From contig NZ_QJRC01000099.1 in the NCBI RefSeq assembly GCF_013393325.1, forward strand, positions 1-64,000: a DNA stretch of 64,000 nt. Reading direction: 5' to 3'. This document shows positions 35,042 to 44,001 of the stretch, in pieces; position 1 is the first letter of the stretch; every line of letters starts with the position of its first letter. Position numbers and translations under genes: made by a program. The notes beneath the pieces are model-generated. The model ran no database searches. It was given only the letters and a program-made list of their open reading frames with translations, and was not told the origin of the DNA. This stretch comes from Pseudomonas hunanensis (GTDB taxonomy: Bacteria > Pseudomonadota > Gammaproteobacteria > Pseudomonadales > Pseudomonadaceae).

Positions 35042-37075
35042 TCAGCGTCTCTTCAGATAGCCGCTGCTCGAGCTGCGGCGTTGCATTGGTTGAGGTGCCG
35101 GGCGGGGCGCCGTTGGCGCGGCCGTAGGAGCGGGCCGGGCTGATGGCTGAGCCGATGATTGCGACTCGCCTTCGGTATCGGCTTCGTCGTCCTCTTGCTC
35201 AGTAGCCGGCGGTTTCGCAGGTGTCGGCTCCTCGAACAGGTTCGCCTGGGCCAAGGCTTGGCGCAGCTTCTCCCAATCCTGCTCGCCGTAACGATGCAGG
35301 CCGAGGTAGTACGCCATGGCCAGGTTGTACACCTGAAGGTCCAGCGCTTCGTTGCGGTCGGCCTTGCCCTTGACCCATTCGATTCGCTTGTACCCTTTCA
35401 CGTAGCGGGCAATCTTGCGTTCGGCCACGCACTGCTGGAAGAACTCGTCCGGCAGGTCCTTGGCGAAGTGCACAGCACCAGGCCCCGACTCGAAGCTGTA
35501 ACGGTTGTAAATCCAGTCCTTGGCCGTGTCGGTACCGACCATCCACAACTCGGCGCCGTTGCGCTCGGTCTGCCCTCGCCAAGTGACATCCACAAGGGAG
35601 GGTCGCTGAGCGATGACGGGGCGCCCAGGCTTGCTTGCGCCTTTCAACGCAAAGACGTTGCGCCAACGGCGCACGCGGCAGAACTGATACACCTCATGGG
35701 TGTGATGACCGCCGGAGTCGATACCCGTAGCCAGGATGCCCAGGGCGACGCCGCAAGGATGGCGGTATCGCACCTTCAATAGGTCATCCAGAAGCTCCCA
35801 GGTACGCTGATCTGCGGGATCACCAGGGATGACCTTGAAGTCAACGATCCAGCGCTCCATCCCAGCGCCCCAGCCGATGATCATCACCTCCAAACGGTTG
35901 GCCTGCACGTCGACGGAACAGGTCAGTACCAGCACGCCAACGGTCACGGTCCCGAGCACATAGTTCTCCTGCAACGCTCGGGCCTGCAGGACTTCGGCCT
36001 TGGTCTGCTCTACCGCGCTATCCCACACCTTTGCTAAACGGGTGTTATAGAACACCTGCATGGGCTCGAGGTCACCTCGGTCTTGGGCGCGCTTGGCCTT
36101 CTCGAATTGCTTGGCCAGGTCAGCCCATGAGGTCCAACCGAGCGGGGCGTACAGCGCGTTGAGGTGGAAACCCACAGTTTCGCCATCGCCCTGGGCGTGC
36201 GAGCGCCATTCCCCCTGGGCAAGCATCTCACCCTTGTGGTGCTCCTCGATCAGCACATCGCAGTCGGGTGAGGAGCATTTGTAGTGGACGGTCTGGAAAT
36301 CAGCGGAGTACAGCAGACGCTCCCACTCTAGCACCTGCATGTGACCGCAGGTTGGACAGGGCACGTAGTAATAACGCTGGTCGCTGGTCTCGAACAGATC
36401 GGCGATGCGTGAGGCACCCTTGATAGTCGGCGAGCTGGAGAAGTAGAACTTGGCATTGCGTCCAAAGGTACTGCCCCGCGTCTCGGCAAGATCGACGGGG
36501 TCACCCTCCTCATCGACGTCCACGTCCCAGCGGTCAATCTCATCGCCGTAGATGTATCGCGCAGCAAGCTCGGCCAGGTTGGAGGCCGAACCAGCGGTGG
36601 TCGCATACAGCGTACCGCCCTCGAACTCTTTGGTATCCATGGTGTTGCGAGCATCTCGCGACCGGGAGGCAGCCACACGCGCTTTCAGTTCAGGAGTGGC
36701 GGCAATGGTCTTCCCGATCCGCGCCGACACCCGCTTGGCCAAGGCCAGACTGGGCAGCAACGTCAGGATGTTGGACGGAGCCATGTGGATCAGCGCCCCG
36801 ATCCAGTTCAGGGCGATCTGCGTTTTCATCAGCTGCGAGGCGACCATGGTAATGACGCGCTTGCAGGGGTGCGCTGGCGACAGGCAGCGCATGGGTTCAC
36901 GTGCATACGGCGTCCGTGCTGTGCGGTATTTGCCGGGCTCGGCTGCACCGGTATCACGCGGGATCCGCATGTACTCGTCAGCCCATTCGTCAACCCACAA
37001 TTCAGGGTCGGGCGTTAGCCCCCGGCCATACGCTTCGCGGTACACCTTCGCACCGTCCGCGTATCCGGTGGGCAT
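35042..37075 (-). CDS. terminase large subunit, GpA family
   Basis: 677 residues. ATPase part: VVASQLMKT-type region (MVASQLMKTQIALNW) and YGDEIDRWD as Walker B; nuclease part in the C-terminal half with acidic residues (TCSVDVQANRLEV, GIDSGGH). PCPTCGHMQ is the zinc-like insertion common in GpA. A Pro/Ala/Ser-rich tail ends the protein. It cuts and packages concatemeric DNA, probably with cohesive ends as in lambda. Confidence 0.95.
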   Translation of the reverse strand: MPTGYADGAKVYREAYGRGLTPDPELWVDEWADEYMRIPRDTGAAEPGKYRTARTPYAREPMRCLSPAHPCKRVITMVASQLMKTQIALNWIGALIHMAPSNILTLLPSLALAKRVSARIGKTIAATPELKARVAASRSRDARNTMDTKEFEGGTLYATTAGSASNLAELAARYIYGDEIDRWDVDVDEEGDPVDLAETRGSTFGRNAKFYFSSSPTIKGASRIADLFETSDQRYYYVPCPTCGHMQVLEWERLLYSADFQTVHYKCSSPDCDVLIEEHHKGEMLAQGEWRSHAQGDGETVGFHLNALYAPLGWTSWADLAKQFEKAKRAQDRGDLEPMQVFYNTRLAKVWDSAVEQTKAEVLQARALQENYVLGTVTVGVLVLTCSVDVQANRLEVMIIGWGAGMERWIVDFKVIPGDPADQRTWELLDDLLKVRYRHPCGVALGILATGIDSGGHHTHEVYQFCRVRRWRNVFALKGASKPGRPVIAQRPSLVDVTWRGQTERNGAELWMVGTDTAKDWIYNRYSFESGPGAVHFAKDLPDEFFQQCVAERKIARYVKGYKRIEWVKGKADRNEALDLQVYNLAMAYYLGLHRYGEQDWEKLRQALAQANLFEEPTPAKPPATEQEDDEADTEGESQSSAQPSARPAPTAAPTAPRPAPQPMQRRSSSSGYLKRR

Positions 37076-37079
37076 AGGT

Positions 37080-37667
37080 TCAGCTCTGTGTCATGGCTTG
37101 GTTGAGATCGGCGCCGCTCATCTTGGCCGCGTCTTCGAAGACTTGGCGGAAGGCGCCCGTCAGGCGTTTTTCGATTTCCCAGGAATCGCTCATGCCCGCC
37201 AGCTCGGCAGCGAGCTGCGGAGCAAGACCGAACATCAGGTCTCGGAGCGTACGGCCAGCTGCGAAAGCGGCGTCTTCCACCGCCTTGCGCTCAACCAGGT
37301 TGCCCTGAACTTTGTTGAACTCCGCCTCGGCTAGCTGGGCAAGGTAGAACTCGCGATGCGCCCTTGCTTTCTGGAAGTCCAGGCCCTTGCCTGGCTGCTG
37401 GACCAGTGGCTGCACCGCAGGTGTGTCGCCGCCTGGTTGTAGGTGGCTGCGCACATCCCGCTCCACCCGGTTTTCTTCATGCCGGGCCGCGACGGCTGCC
37501 TTGCTGGGATCGGCTGACTCGGCCAGTAGCGCCTCAGTGGCCACAACATCGACCTTGCCGTCGTCCGCGAGTACCAAGCGTTCCTGACTGGCCAGTTTGG
37601 AAACGTAGGATTTCGACCATCCGCGTCGGGCGGCGAACTCCGATTTGGTCAGGTAGATCATGCTCAA
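37080..37667 (-). CDS. terminase small subunit (Nu1-like)
   Basis: 195 residues. LTKSEFAARRGWSKSYVSKLA is an N-terminal winged-helix DNA-binding segment; the middle is a basic/acidic linker and KARAHREFYLAQLAEAEF a coiled coil. It recognises the cos region, which may lie in 37668-37821 just upstream by analogy with lambda. Confidence 0.85.
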   Translation of the reverse strand: MSMIYLTKSEFAARRGWSKSYVSKLASQERLVLADDGKVDVVATEALLAESADPSKAAVAARHEENRVERDVRSHLQPGGDTPAVQPLVQQPGKGLDFQKARAHREFYLAQLAEAEFNKVQGNLVERKAVEDAAFAAGRTLRDLMFGLAPQLAAELAGMSDSWEIEKRLTGAFRQVFEDAAKMSGADLNQAMTQS

Positions 37668-37821
37668 AAGTCCAGTTTACCCAATAGATTCAAGGGGTTA
37701 ACCAGTTCACCGCAGTTCACTAAGCTGGTGAACCTCCCGCTAACGAAGAGCCGCGGGTTTCCCGTCCCGTACCCCGGCCATACCGCCAGGGTCCCCTGCC
37801 CCGCCGGGGCTGCCGGCCGGG

Positions 37822-38169
37822 TCACTGCCCCGGCTCGCCGGCCTGGGGCGGCGCCTGCTCCAGCCCCAGACGCTTCGCGGCCCAGCGCATATAGAGGTTG
37901 ATAGCGACATCGGCGCCAGCCATCGCAGCCAAGCAACCAACCGCTGCTGCCGCCCATACCGAAACACCAAGTGCGTACAGCAGCATGTTGGTCGAAAGAC
38001 CGCAGGTCACGCAGGCACCAGAGCGCAACGCCAACCGGCGAATCAGCCCCCAACCGCGAGCACCCGCCATGTCCGCCCGCCACATTTCTCCCGAAACACC
38101 GCCGACCAGGGACAGCACGATCACCATCCAGATCGGCAGTTCGGCTAACGTTTGTTGCTCGCTGTTCAT
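37822..38169 (-). CDS. phage holin
   Basis: 115 residues with three likely membrane segments (IWMVIVLSLVGGVSG, GACVTCGLSTNMLLYALGV, AAAAVGCLAAMAGADVAI), followed by a hydrophilic basic/proline tail. It is first of the leftward late genes, ~21 kb ahead of the endolysin and spanins. Confidence 0.85.
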   Translation of the reverse strand: MNSEQQTLAELPIWMVIVLSLVGGVSGEMWRADMAGARGWGLIRRLALRSGACVTCGLSTNMLLYALGVSVWAAAAVGCLAAMAGADVAINLYMRWAAKRLGLEQAPPQAGEPGQ

Positions 38170-38207
38170 GTAAGCCTCATTGGCAAAGCACGGCGCCGGA
38201 AAAAGAA

Positions 38208-38229
38208 AACCCCGCCAGATGGCAGGGTT
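38208..38229 (-). terminator. leader terminator before the late operon
   Basis: Minus-strand AACCCTGCCA-tc-TGGCGGGGTT (one G:T pair) followed by TTCTTTTTCC, 39 bases before the holin start. It would block late transcription unless antiterminated, as at lambda tR'. Confidence 0.6.
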
Positions 38230-38335
38230 CTCGATGCACCGACAGGTCGGAGCGGCTGCACAGCACAGTGCTTGTGGGGGAAGCGCCTAAGCGCACTTTT
38301 GATATCGTGGCGCCTTTTTACATGCCACCGGAAAA

Positions 38336-38358
38336 ACCGAAAAGGGCCTATTTTCGGT
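38336..38358 (-). terminator. terminator after the Q-like gene
   Basis: Minus-strand ACCGAAAA-taggccc-TTTTCGGT followed by TTTTCC, 18 bases after the stop of the preceding gene. It isolates the early replication transcript from the late operon. Confidence 0.75.
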
Positions 38359-38375
38359 TAGTCGCCATGTGGTGG

Positions 38376-38924
38376 CTATGTCGCATCAATGTTGCACGCA
38401 AGTCGCATAGTGACCCGACGAACGGTCTGCTGGCGGACGCGACCTGCGCGGGCGGCCAGGATGGCAAACACCTGCAGGTGAAGGGCCTTGACCCAGTTCC
38501 GGTAGGTCCGGTCTGCGTCCTCAGCCAGCCCAACCTCGCGCATCTGTTCGCGCACCGTTGCTCCATGCAGGTAGCGCAGTTGGGCCAGCTTGGCCAGCGT
38601 AGCCCCGCGCGGATCACGCCGCTCCAGTTGGACTACTGCCGCGTCAACCTCTGCTGCCGCGTGATCAAGGCCTGCACCGCCGACCAGAATTCGCGAACCG
38701 GACGAGCCGCCGCGCGGTGCAGCTCCCTTCCATTCCATGATGCTGCCCATTTGACTGCCCAAGCTGGCATCCAGCCCAAGCTGCCCACGCCGCTCTCCCC
38801 AATGCTTCATCAGCTCGGCAACCAGGCGCAGGCGTTCGGACTGGTCGATAAGTGCCGCCATATCGATGCGGTGCAGCGCGCGATCCACCTGCCCCTGTAG
38901 GCGCAATCCTTGGTCCTTCGTCAT
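38376..38924 (-). CDS. putative late-gene regulator, Q-antiterminator-like position
   Basis: 182 residues from MTKDQGLRLQGQVDRAL. No enzyme motif. The C-terminal half (LAKLAQLRYLHGATVREQM and the following TYRNWVKALHL) resembles sigma-like or antiterminator helix-turn-helix regions. It lies after the replication gene and just before the late genes, with a terminator on each side of the putative late promoter, the arrangement of lambda Q. The function is inferred mainly from position. Confidence 0.45.
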   Translation of the reverse strand: MTKDQGLRLQGQVDRALHRIDMAALIDQSERLRLVAELMKHWGERRGQLGLDASLGSQMGSIMEWKGAAPRGGSSGSRILVGGAGLDHAAAEVDAAVVQLERRDPRGATLAKLAQLRYLHGATVREQMREVGLAEDADRTYRNWVKALHLQVFAILAARAGRVRQQTVRRVTMRLACNIDAT

Positions 38925-38945
38925 CGCCAGCCCTCCCCGACCAGT

Positions 38946-39237
38946 ACCCAACACGCATTTGGCAAACCCAACACAAACCCAACACACTCAGAACCCAATG
39001 AATTCAATGGATTGGAAGTAACTGTGTTGAGTGTGTTGGGTGTGTTGGGTTTTTCAGGGTTCGCATAGAGATTTCTTCCCCCTTCGATTTCAGCGATTAA
39101 AAAAAGTCCCGCGCGCGCGCGTGCGCTCAAACCCAACACACCCAACACACATACCCCCAAAGCCACAGATTCCGGGGCCTGAATGTGTGTTGGCTTACCA
39201 AAACCAACCCAACACAAACCCAACACACCCAACACAC
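38946..39237. repeat. cluster of CCCAACAC repeats, origin-like region
   Basis: Ten exact CCCAACAC copies in ~290 bp: eight on the plus strand (38947, 38967, 38978, 39132, 39141, 39208, 39219, 39228) and two inverted (39033, 39042), spaced 9 or 11 bp within groups, plus degenerate copies. A 17-nt alternating CG/TG run lies at 39110-39126 and an A-rich stretch just before it. The 325-bp gap has no gene. Confidence 0.8.
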
Positions 39238-39249
39238 TTAATGGCAGAG

Positions 39250-42018
39250 TCATGCAGCAAGCCTCTTGATGTGGTCCCAACTGTCCACGCTCCAGCCCGC
39301 CAGCTTTGCTCGGGCACGCCACTCGACAACGGTCTTGCCCAGCTCGGCCGACTTCATGGATGGGGGCAGGGAAGGATCACCCTCGCTGGGCACAAAGAAC
39401 GCCGCAAATCGGCGAGAACTGCCATCAGTCCAGGGGATAGGGCGTGTCTTCTCCACCTTCGCGCTTAACATCAGCGAGAACTTCGTGTGGCTCATGGAGT
39501 TCTCTTTGTTGTGGGAGCACCACTCAAGGAACATGGCGTACACATCGGAAGTCAGGCAGCAGCCCCATAGACCGTGCCCCAATTCGCCGTTTCGCCAGAG
39601 GTAGAAGAAGGTCTGCCAAGCAGTGCGACTCAGCTCAACAAGCCTCTGGCGGGCTTCAGTTTTTGGCGGGCGCGTGCGCTGGTTGAAATCCCCAAGGTCG
39701 ACATCGAGCAGCCACCCGTACAAGGCTGCCACCCCATCGTTGGCCAACTCTCGGGCGATAGCCTTCTGCCTTTCGGCGGGTAGGGTCTCCATTGGCCACA
39801 TCACTAGCATCCGGCGGTCGTCTTCACTGATCGGCCACGGCATGATCTCGTTGCTCAAGAACGCCGAGTTCATGTGGTTGGATTCTTCCCAGCCGTTGAT
39901 GAACTTTGATTCCATGCGCACCGTCTTGCCGGTGATCATGTGCTTGATCTTGCCTACCTGGTTGTAGCGCTGGTCACGGCTCACAACCTCTTCAAACACG
40001 GCCCAAAGCTTGCCGCTTTGCCAGGCGTTGAAGTTGCCCTCCAACTGCGCCTGACCAACAGTGGCACCGTAACGCCCGTACAGCTCGCCCATGACGTCCG
40101 CGAACAGCAGGCTCTTACCCGAGCCCTCCATGGTTGAGTGGAACAGAATCGCGGTGTCCATCTTTGCACCCATGTGCTGCAGCGGGTAGGCCAGCCACTT
40201 GACCAGCCAATCCAACGCTTCGGCGTCATTGTTGCAAAGGAATGAGATCAGCCACCGCAGGTTCTCGCACGCTGCATCGTCACGGACCGGCTCAAGCGGC
40301 AAGCCCTCAAAAGTGTTGATGTAGATCGCCGGGTCCTTGGTCATCGTTGGGTCGAACACGATGTGATCGACGTCCACCACCCGCCGCTCCGGGCTGTTCA
40401 GCCAGAGCTGATAGGCATCCCCCAAGGCCATCTTGACGCTGCCCTCGGGCAACCGACGCTTCTTCTCGCGATCCCAGGCCTCTTTTGTCCCATCGATGTA
40501 GATGTACCGGTCGAGCGGTTCAAGCTTCAGCGCTCCACCCTTCTTGCTGGACATCTTCCGGGCCTGCTCAAGCTCTTGCACCTGCTCGGAGGCGATGAGC
40601 TTCTTGTCGGTCCGCTCCATCCACGCTTTCGAGAGTGGCTTGCCGACCAAGGCCTCGAAGCCTGTCCGCTTCATCGACCGTCCCTTGTCCAAGTCCCATA
40701 CGTTCGTGGAACCTTCGACCAGGGCAAATCGGCGCATCGCAGCATCAATATCCAGGGCATCTCCCCCCACCCCCCCGGTGGCCGAGGAGTCGGCCGGGCT
40801 GATGGCCTCGACGTCCGATGGGGTGCGGGGAAGATGCTCGACATTGCTATCGACGACCGGAGGCAGCTCGGCCGGCTCGACCACCGATGGGGCACGGGGA
40901 AGTTCGCCCAATGGCGGCGGTGCCGGTGGACGGGACTTCGCGTCAATACCCAGGATCCGAGCTGCCGCCCTAGTCGCAGCCCTCTGGTCGCCGTCGTGCA
41001 TCAGGATGCAGAACACATCGAACGCATCGTTCTTGTGTCCGTTCGCTAGCGGGTCCGAGGTGTGATGCGAGTAGAGCTTGCCCTCCGTGATTGTCACACC
41101 GGGCAGGCCTGAGCTGCTGTGCGGGCTCAACCACTTCCCATCGATGCGCTTGTAACCGTGCGCCTCAATCATCGTTGCGATGTCATGGATGCGATTGAAT
41201 TCAGGGATAACCTCGGGGAGCCGATCACCAGATCGTGCTGCAGCTGTTGATGGCTTGGCCATGGGACGAGCTGCAGGCGCAGGCGTTGCCGCCTTCGGTT
41301 TCCACGGGCAAACGCCCTCCCCCTTCGGCTTGAACTCATCCCAATCCTGCCAGATGGCCAACAAGTCGGCAGGCAGCTCTGGCAAGCCTTCAGATGCCGG
41401 AGGGGTACGCCATATGTAAGGTTTGCGAGTGCCTGGGTGAATGGAAGGTGGCAATACGTCCTGCACCAGGCCACCTCGCAACTCGAAGACCGTCACTTTC
41501 TTGAAAGGCTCAGCCGCCATGCGGAAGGCGGCCTCGCGGTCTGCATCACCCTCGTCCATGGCAGCCTTCACTTGCGCCATGAGCCCTTTGTAGATGGTGC
41601 CATCCGGGTCGTTTTTGTTTGGCCAAACCAGGGCATGGCGACTCAGCTCCACCCCCTCAGGGACGCGGAACATCACGCGGAATCGTTCAGGGTTGCCCAC
41701 GGAGGTAGGGTATGCGTCAGCGAGTGCATCGACATCGAGTCCAAGCGTCTGCTGCAGCACCTGTCGGGTCAGCTCGACATCATCAACATCGAGCGAGCAG
41801 ACACCACTCGGCCCGAGCACAACACCGAGGTTGTGATTCGGGCTCGTGGTCCAGAACGCTTCCGCCTTCGAGGCATTCGTGAAATAGCCACCAGGCTTGT
41901 TCCATCCGGCCCCCTTCGGCCCCTTTTCACCCGGTTCGATAGGAACCAGAGCCAGACCGAAGGTTTCAATGTAACGCCGCGCCCAATCAGCTGTGGTAGG
42001 AGTTGGGCGGTCGCTCAT
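39250..42018 (-). CDS. bifunctional prim-pol primase / SF3-like helicase replication protein
   Basis: 922 residues from MSDRPTPTTADW. The N-terminal prim-pol domain (1-~260) has LDVDDVELT, the acidic metal site, and PPSIHPGTRKPY, the His-containing motif. Zn-free middle region rich in Pro follows, then a helicase domain with Walker A MEGSGKS (near residue 610) and FEEVVSRDQRYN. Such fused primase-helicases start phage DNA replication. Immediately downstream lies the CCCAACAC repeat cluster. Confidence 0.9.
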   Translation of the reverse strand: MSDRPTPTTADWARRYIETFGLALVPIEPGEKGPKGAGWNKPGGYFTNASKAEAFWTTSPNHNLGVVLGPSGVCSLDVDDVELTRQVLQQTLGLDVDALADAYPTSVGNPERFRVMFRVPEGVELSRHALVWPNKNDPDGTIYKGLMAQVKAAMDEGDADREAAFRMAAEPFKKVTVFELRGGLVQDVLPPSIHPGTRKPYIWRTPPASEGLPELPADLLAIWQDWDEFKPKGEGVCPWKPKAATPAPAARPMAKPSTAAARSGDRLPEVIPEFNRIHDIATMIEAHGYKRIDGKWLSPHSSSGLPGVTITEGKLYSHHTSDPLANGHKNDAFDVFCILMHDGDQRAATRAAARILGIDAKSRPPAPPPLGELPRAPSVVEPAELPPVVDSNVEHLPRTPSDVEAISPADSSATGGVGGDALDIDAAMRRFALVEGSTNVWDLDKGRSMKRTGFEALVGKPLSKAWMERTDKKLIASEQVQELEQARKMSSKKGGALKLEPLDRYIYIDGTKEAWDREKKRRLPEGSVKMALGDAYQLWLNSPERRVVDVDHIVFDPTMTKDPAIYINTFEGLPLEPVRDDAACENLRWLISFLCNNDAEALDWLVKWLAYPLQHMGAKMDTAILFHSTMEGSGKSLLFADVMGELYGRYGATVGQAQLEGNFNAWQSGKLWAVFEEVVSRDQRYNQVGKIKHMITGKTVRMESKFINGWEESNHMNSAFLSNEIMPWPISEDDRRMLVMWPMETLPAERQKAIARELANDGVAALYGWLLDVDLGDFNQRTRPPKTEARQRLVELSRTAWQTFFYLWRNGELGHGLWGCCLTSDVYAMFLEWCSHNKENSMSHTKFSLMLSAKVEKTRPIPWTDGSSRRFAAFFVPSEGDPSLPPSMKSAELGKTVVEWRARAKLAGWSVDSWDHIKRLAA

Positions 42019-42218
42019 CTCCGGCGCTCCCGCAACTCTTGGCAATCGATGCAGGTTTCGCAACCGGAGACTGACAATTGACGGGCCAGCGGGATGGGCT
42101 CATCGCAGTCTTCGCAGATTTGCGCGCTTGGCTTGACCGGGAGCCGCGCAAGACGCTGCAGCGACAACTGGAGGAAATACTCAGCGCGGTCATTGGCAAA
42201 ATCGACGGCATCAGCCAT
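42015..42218 (-). CDS. TraR/DksA-like zinc-finger protein
   Basis: 67 residues from MADAVDFANDRAEYFLQ. ICEDCDEPIPLAR then CETCIDCQ is the CxxC-x17-CxxC zinc finger of short TraR/DksA proteins, which bind RNA polymerase and change promoter choice. It overlaps the primase start by 4 bases. Confidence 0.85.
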   Translation of the reverse strand: MADAVDFANDRAEYFLQLSLQRLARLPVKPSAQICEDCDEPIPLARQLSVSGCETCIDCQELRERRR

Positions 42219-42699
42219 GGCTTGCGTCCTCCATGGCTTCGCGCGCGCCCGCCATGATGGCAAGAACTTGGCGGATAACTTCCATGCCACGCTGCTCCAG
42301 ATTCAACACCTCCGACAAGGTCCAAACGTTGTCCGAGGCCCCATCATGCAGGCTACCCACGAACTGACCGGACTCGGCCAGAAGCTTCGCAACCGCCTGC
42401 AAGGCATCGTTGGTAGCAGGCACAGGCTTGGGGCGATACCAGACCGCACCGGCAGGACGAACCAGTGCATCGAGCAGCCGCGGATCAGCGGTCCACTGCA
42501 CGATCTCTTCCAGTTCGTCGGGGGTTGGCCAGCGGCGGTCGTCGGCATGGTGCAACTTCTTCTGCAGGGCATCCACCTCGAGCCCCATGTCAAAGGCCAG
42601 CCTGGTGATACCGCCGTGATAATCACGACCCGCGCGATAGAGCGCTTGTCGCAAAGTGAGAACCGGACCTGCGCCCGGCAAAAGATCAATCCTGCTCAT
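42211..42699 (-). CDS. phage CII-family regulatory protein
   Basis: 162 residues. TLRQALYRAGRDYHGGITRLA and the following DALQKKLHH match the Phage_CP76/CII regulator family (helix-turn-helix in residues ~15-60). It heads the leftward replication operon, and an inverted repeat lies just in front of its start. Confidence 0.8.
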   Translation of the reverse strand: MSRIDLLPGAGPVLTLRQALYRAGRDYHGGITRLAFDMGLEVDALQKKLHHADDRRWPTPDELEEIVQWTADPRLLDALVRPAGAVWYRPKPVPATNDALQAVAKLLAESGQFVGSLHDGASDNVWTLSEVLNLEQRGMEVIRQVLAIMAGAREAMEDASHG

Positions 42700-42701
42700 A
42701 A

Positions 42702-42758
42702 CCGTAAATCCTCGGTTTACGGCCTAGTCATAGGATCATGTAAGACCTATCCTACGAC
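42702..42758. promoter_or_regulatory. two inverted repeats upstream of the CII-like gene
   Basis: CCGTAAA-N7-TTTACGG (42702-42722) touches the CII start. GTCATAGGAT-N12-ATCCTACGAC (42727-42758) has 10-bp arms with one mismatch. Both are likely operator sites for a phage regulator. The rest of 42759-42905 shows no gene. Confidence 0.55.
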
Positions 42759-42905
42759 CACGACCTGTGTGCTGTGCCTTGCGTGCTGTGCGGGCATGGC
42801 ATTTGGTAATAGTCGTCCGGCTGAACTTGTGAGAGAGGCCACCGGCCGACGAGAGTGATGGTGCTTCGTACTGTCATAGCTGGGCTGGGAGGTGAGAGTC
42901 CTGGC

Positions 42906-43139
42906 TCAGCGTTCTAACCCCTTTCCTTGCCTTAAGTATCCCCAGTCAATGTCCGGTCGCAGCGACTCACAAGTAACCTCCCCTCCCGTTTCTCGATCCA
43001 AATTGACAGCCAACCCCGCACCTGCACGGCGGTTTCCATAAGCCACTTGCTTCAGTTGGCCGACCGATGTTCCGCAGTGCCGTGCGAGGGCGTCGACCCC
43101 TTCCTTGTCTATCGTTTTCAAATATTCGCTAAGCGTCAT
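42906..43139 (-). CDS. Cro/YdaS-like repressor
   Basis: 77 residues from MTLSEYLKTIDKEGV. The segment VDALARHCGTSVGQLKQVAYGNR is a helix-turn-helix of the YdaS/Cro type. Divergent from the CI-like repressor with an operator palindrome between, the classical immunity switch layout. Confidence 0.8.
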   Translation of the reverse strand: MTLSEYLKTIDKEGVDALARHCGTSVGQLKQVAYGNRRAGAGLAVNLDRETGGEVTCESLRPDIDWGYLRQGKGLER

Positions 43140-43161
43140 AGACACCTCCAATGCCCAGCAG

Positions 43162-43177
43162 ATTAGCAATTGCTAAT
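43162..43177. promoter_or_regulatory. cro/cI operator palindrome
   Basis: ATTAGCAATTGCTAAT is a perfect 16-bp palindrome. Related half-sites ATAGCAA and TTGCTAA occur at about 43188 and 43209 before the cI start. Confidence 0.75.
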
Positions 43178-43236
43178 TATGAAGGCAATAGCAACTCGTA
43201 ATTTACTGTTTGCTAACGGAAAGCAATCATCTGCAG

Positions 43237-43941
43237 ATGGACATTAACGAAAGGCGCATCGCCTCCCTCCGTACGATCATGGGGAACCTGAGCCAGAAGG
43301 AATTCGCCGAGGCTCACGACCTAGACGCGTCGTACCTGTCGCAACTGCTCAACGGCCACCGCAAGCTGGGGGAAAAGGCTGCGCTTAATCTCGAGCTCAA
43401 GATTGGGCTTGTAGCAGGGACGCTGACATCTCCTCCAATGGAGGAACCCTCCATCGCAGCCCCAACCAACGTGGTTCGCCTGCCCACCAGGGCAGCAAAG
43501 GACAAGAACTACGTTCTGATTCCGCATCTCGATGTCGCGGCTTCTATGGGGCATGGCAAGGCAGCCCCGGAAATGCACATTGAAGTCATCCGCGACATGA
43601 CGGTTCACCTAGACTGGCTCAGGATGCAGGGCCTTAGTTTTTCCAACATCGATAACCTGGCGATCATCACTGGCGATGGCGACAGCATGTCTGGCACATT
43701 CGCTGACGGCGATGCCCTGCTTGTGGATCGCGGGATCACCGAGGTGAAGACAGACGCAATTTATGTCTTCACCCTCGACGGCGATCTCTACATCAAACGC
43801 CTGCAGCGTCTGACTGGAGGCCAGCTCCGAATGATCTCCGATAATCCTGTCTACCCGCCGATTACCATCGACGAGTCGATGATCGAGCGGATGCATATCC
43901 AGGCCCGTGTCCTACTGGCCTGGAACGCGAAAAAGCTCTAA
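43237..43941 (+). CDS. CI-like repressor, XRE plus S24 peptidase
   Basis: 234 residues from MDINERRIASL. The N-terminal helix-turn-helix is around 20-50 (FAEAHDLDASYLSQLLNG), and the S24 domain has S150 in GDSMSG and K187 in YIKRL. The linker lacks a clear Ala-Gly cleavage dipeptide (the region reads DVAASMGHG), so RecA-dependent self-cleavage is not certain. A TTG nine codons upstream is less likely than this ATG. Confidence 0.88.
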   Translation: MDINERRIASLRTIMGNLSQKEFAEAHDLDASYLSQLLNGHRKLGEKAALNLELKIGLVAGTLTSPPMEEPSIAAPTNVVRLPTRAAKDKNYVLIPHLDVAASMGHGKAAPEMHIEVIRDMTVHLDWLRMQGLSFSNIDNLAIITGDGDSMSGTFADGDALLVDRGITEVKTDAIYVFTLDGDLYIKRLQRLTGGQLRMISDNPVYPPITIDESMIERMHIQARVLLAWNAKKL

Positions 43942-44001
43942 CGCCTCCTCGGGTTGTGTCCTACCGGCCATCCGCCGGGGCGCGACCACGCCCATACAAT
44001 T

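Noticed and set aside
38946..39237. CCCAACAC cluster as a CRISPR array
   Set aside because: Repeat unit is only 8-10 bases, in both orientations and with 9-11 bp spacing; no spacers of regular length.
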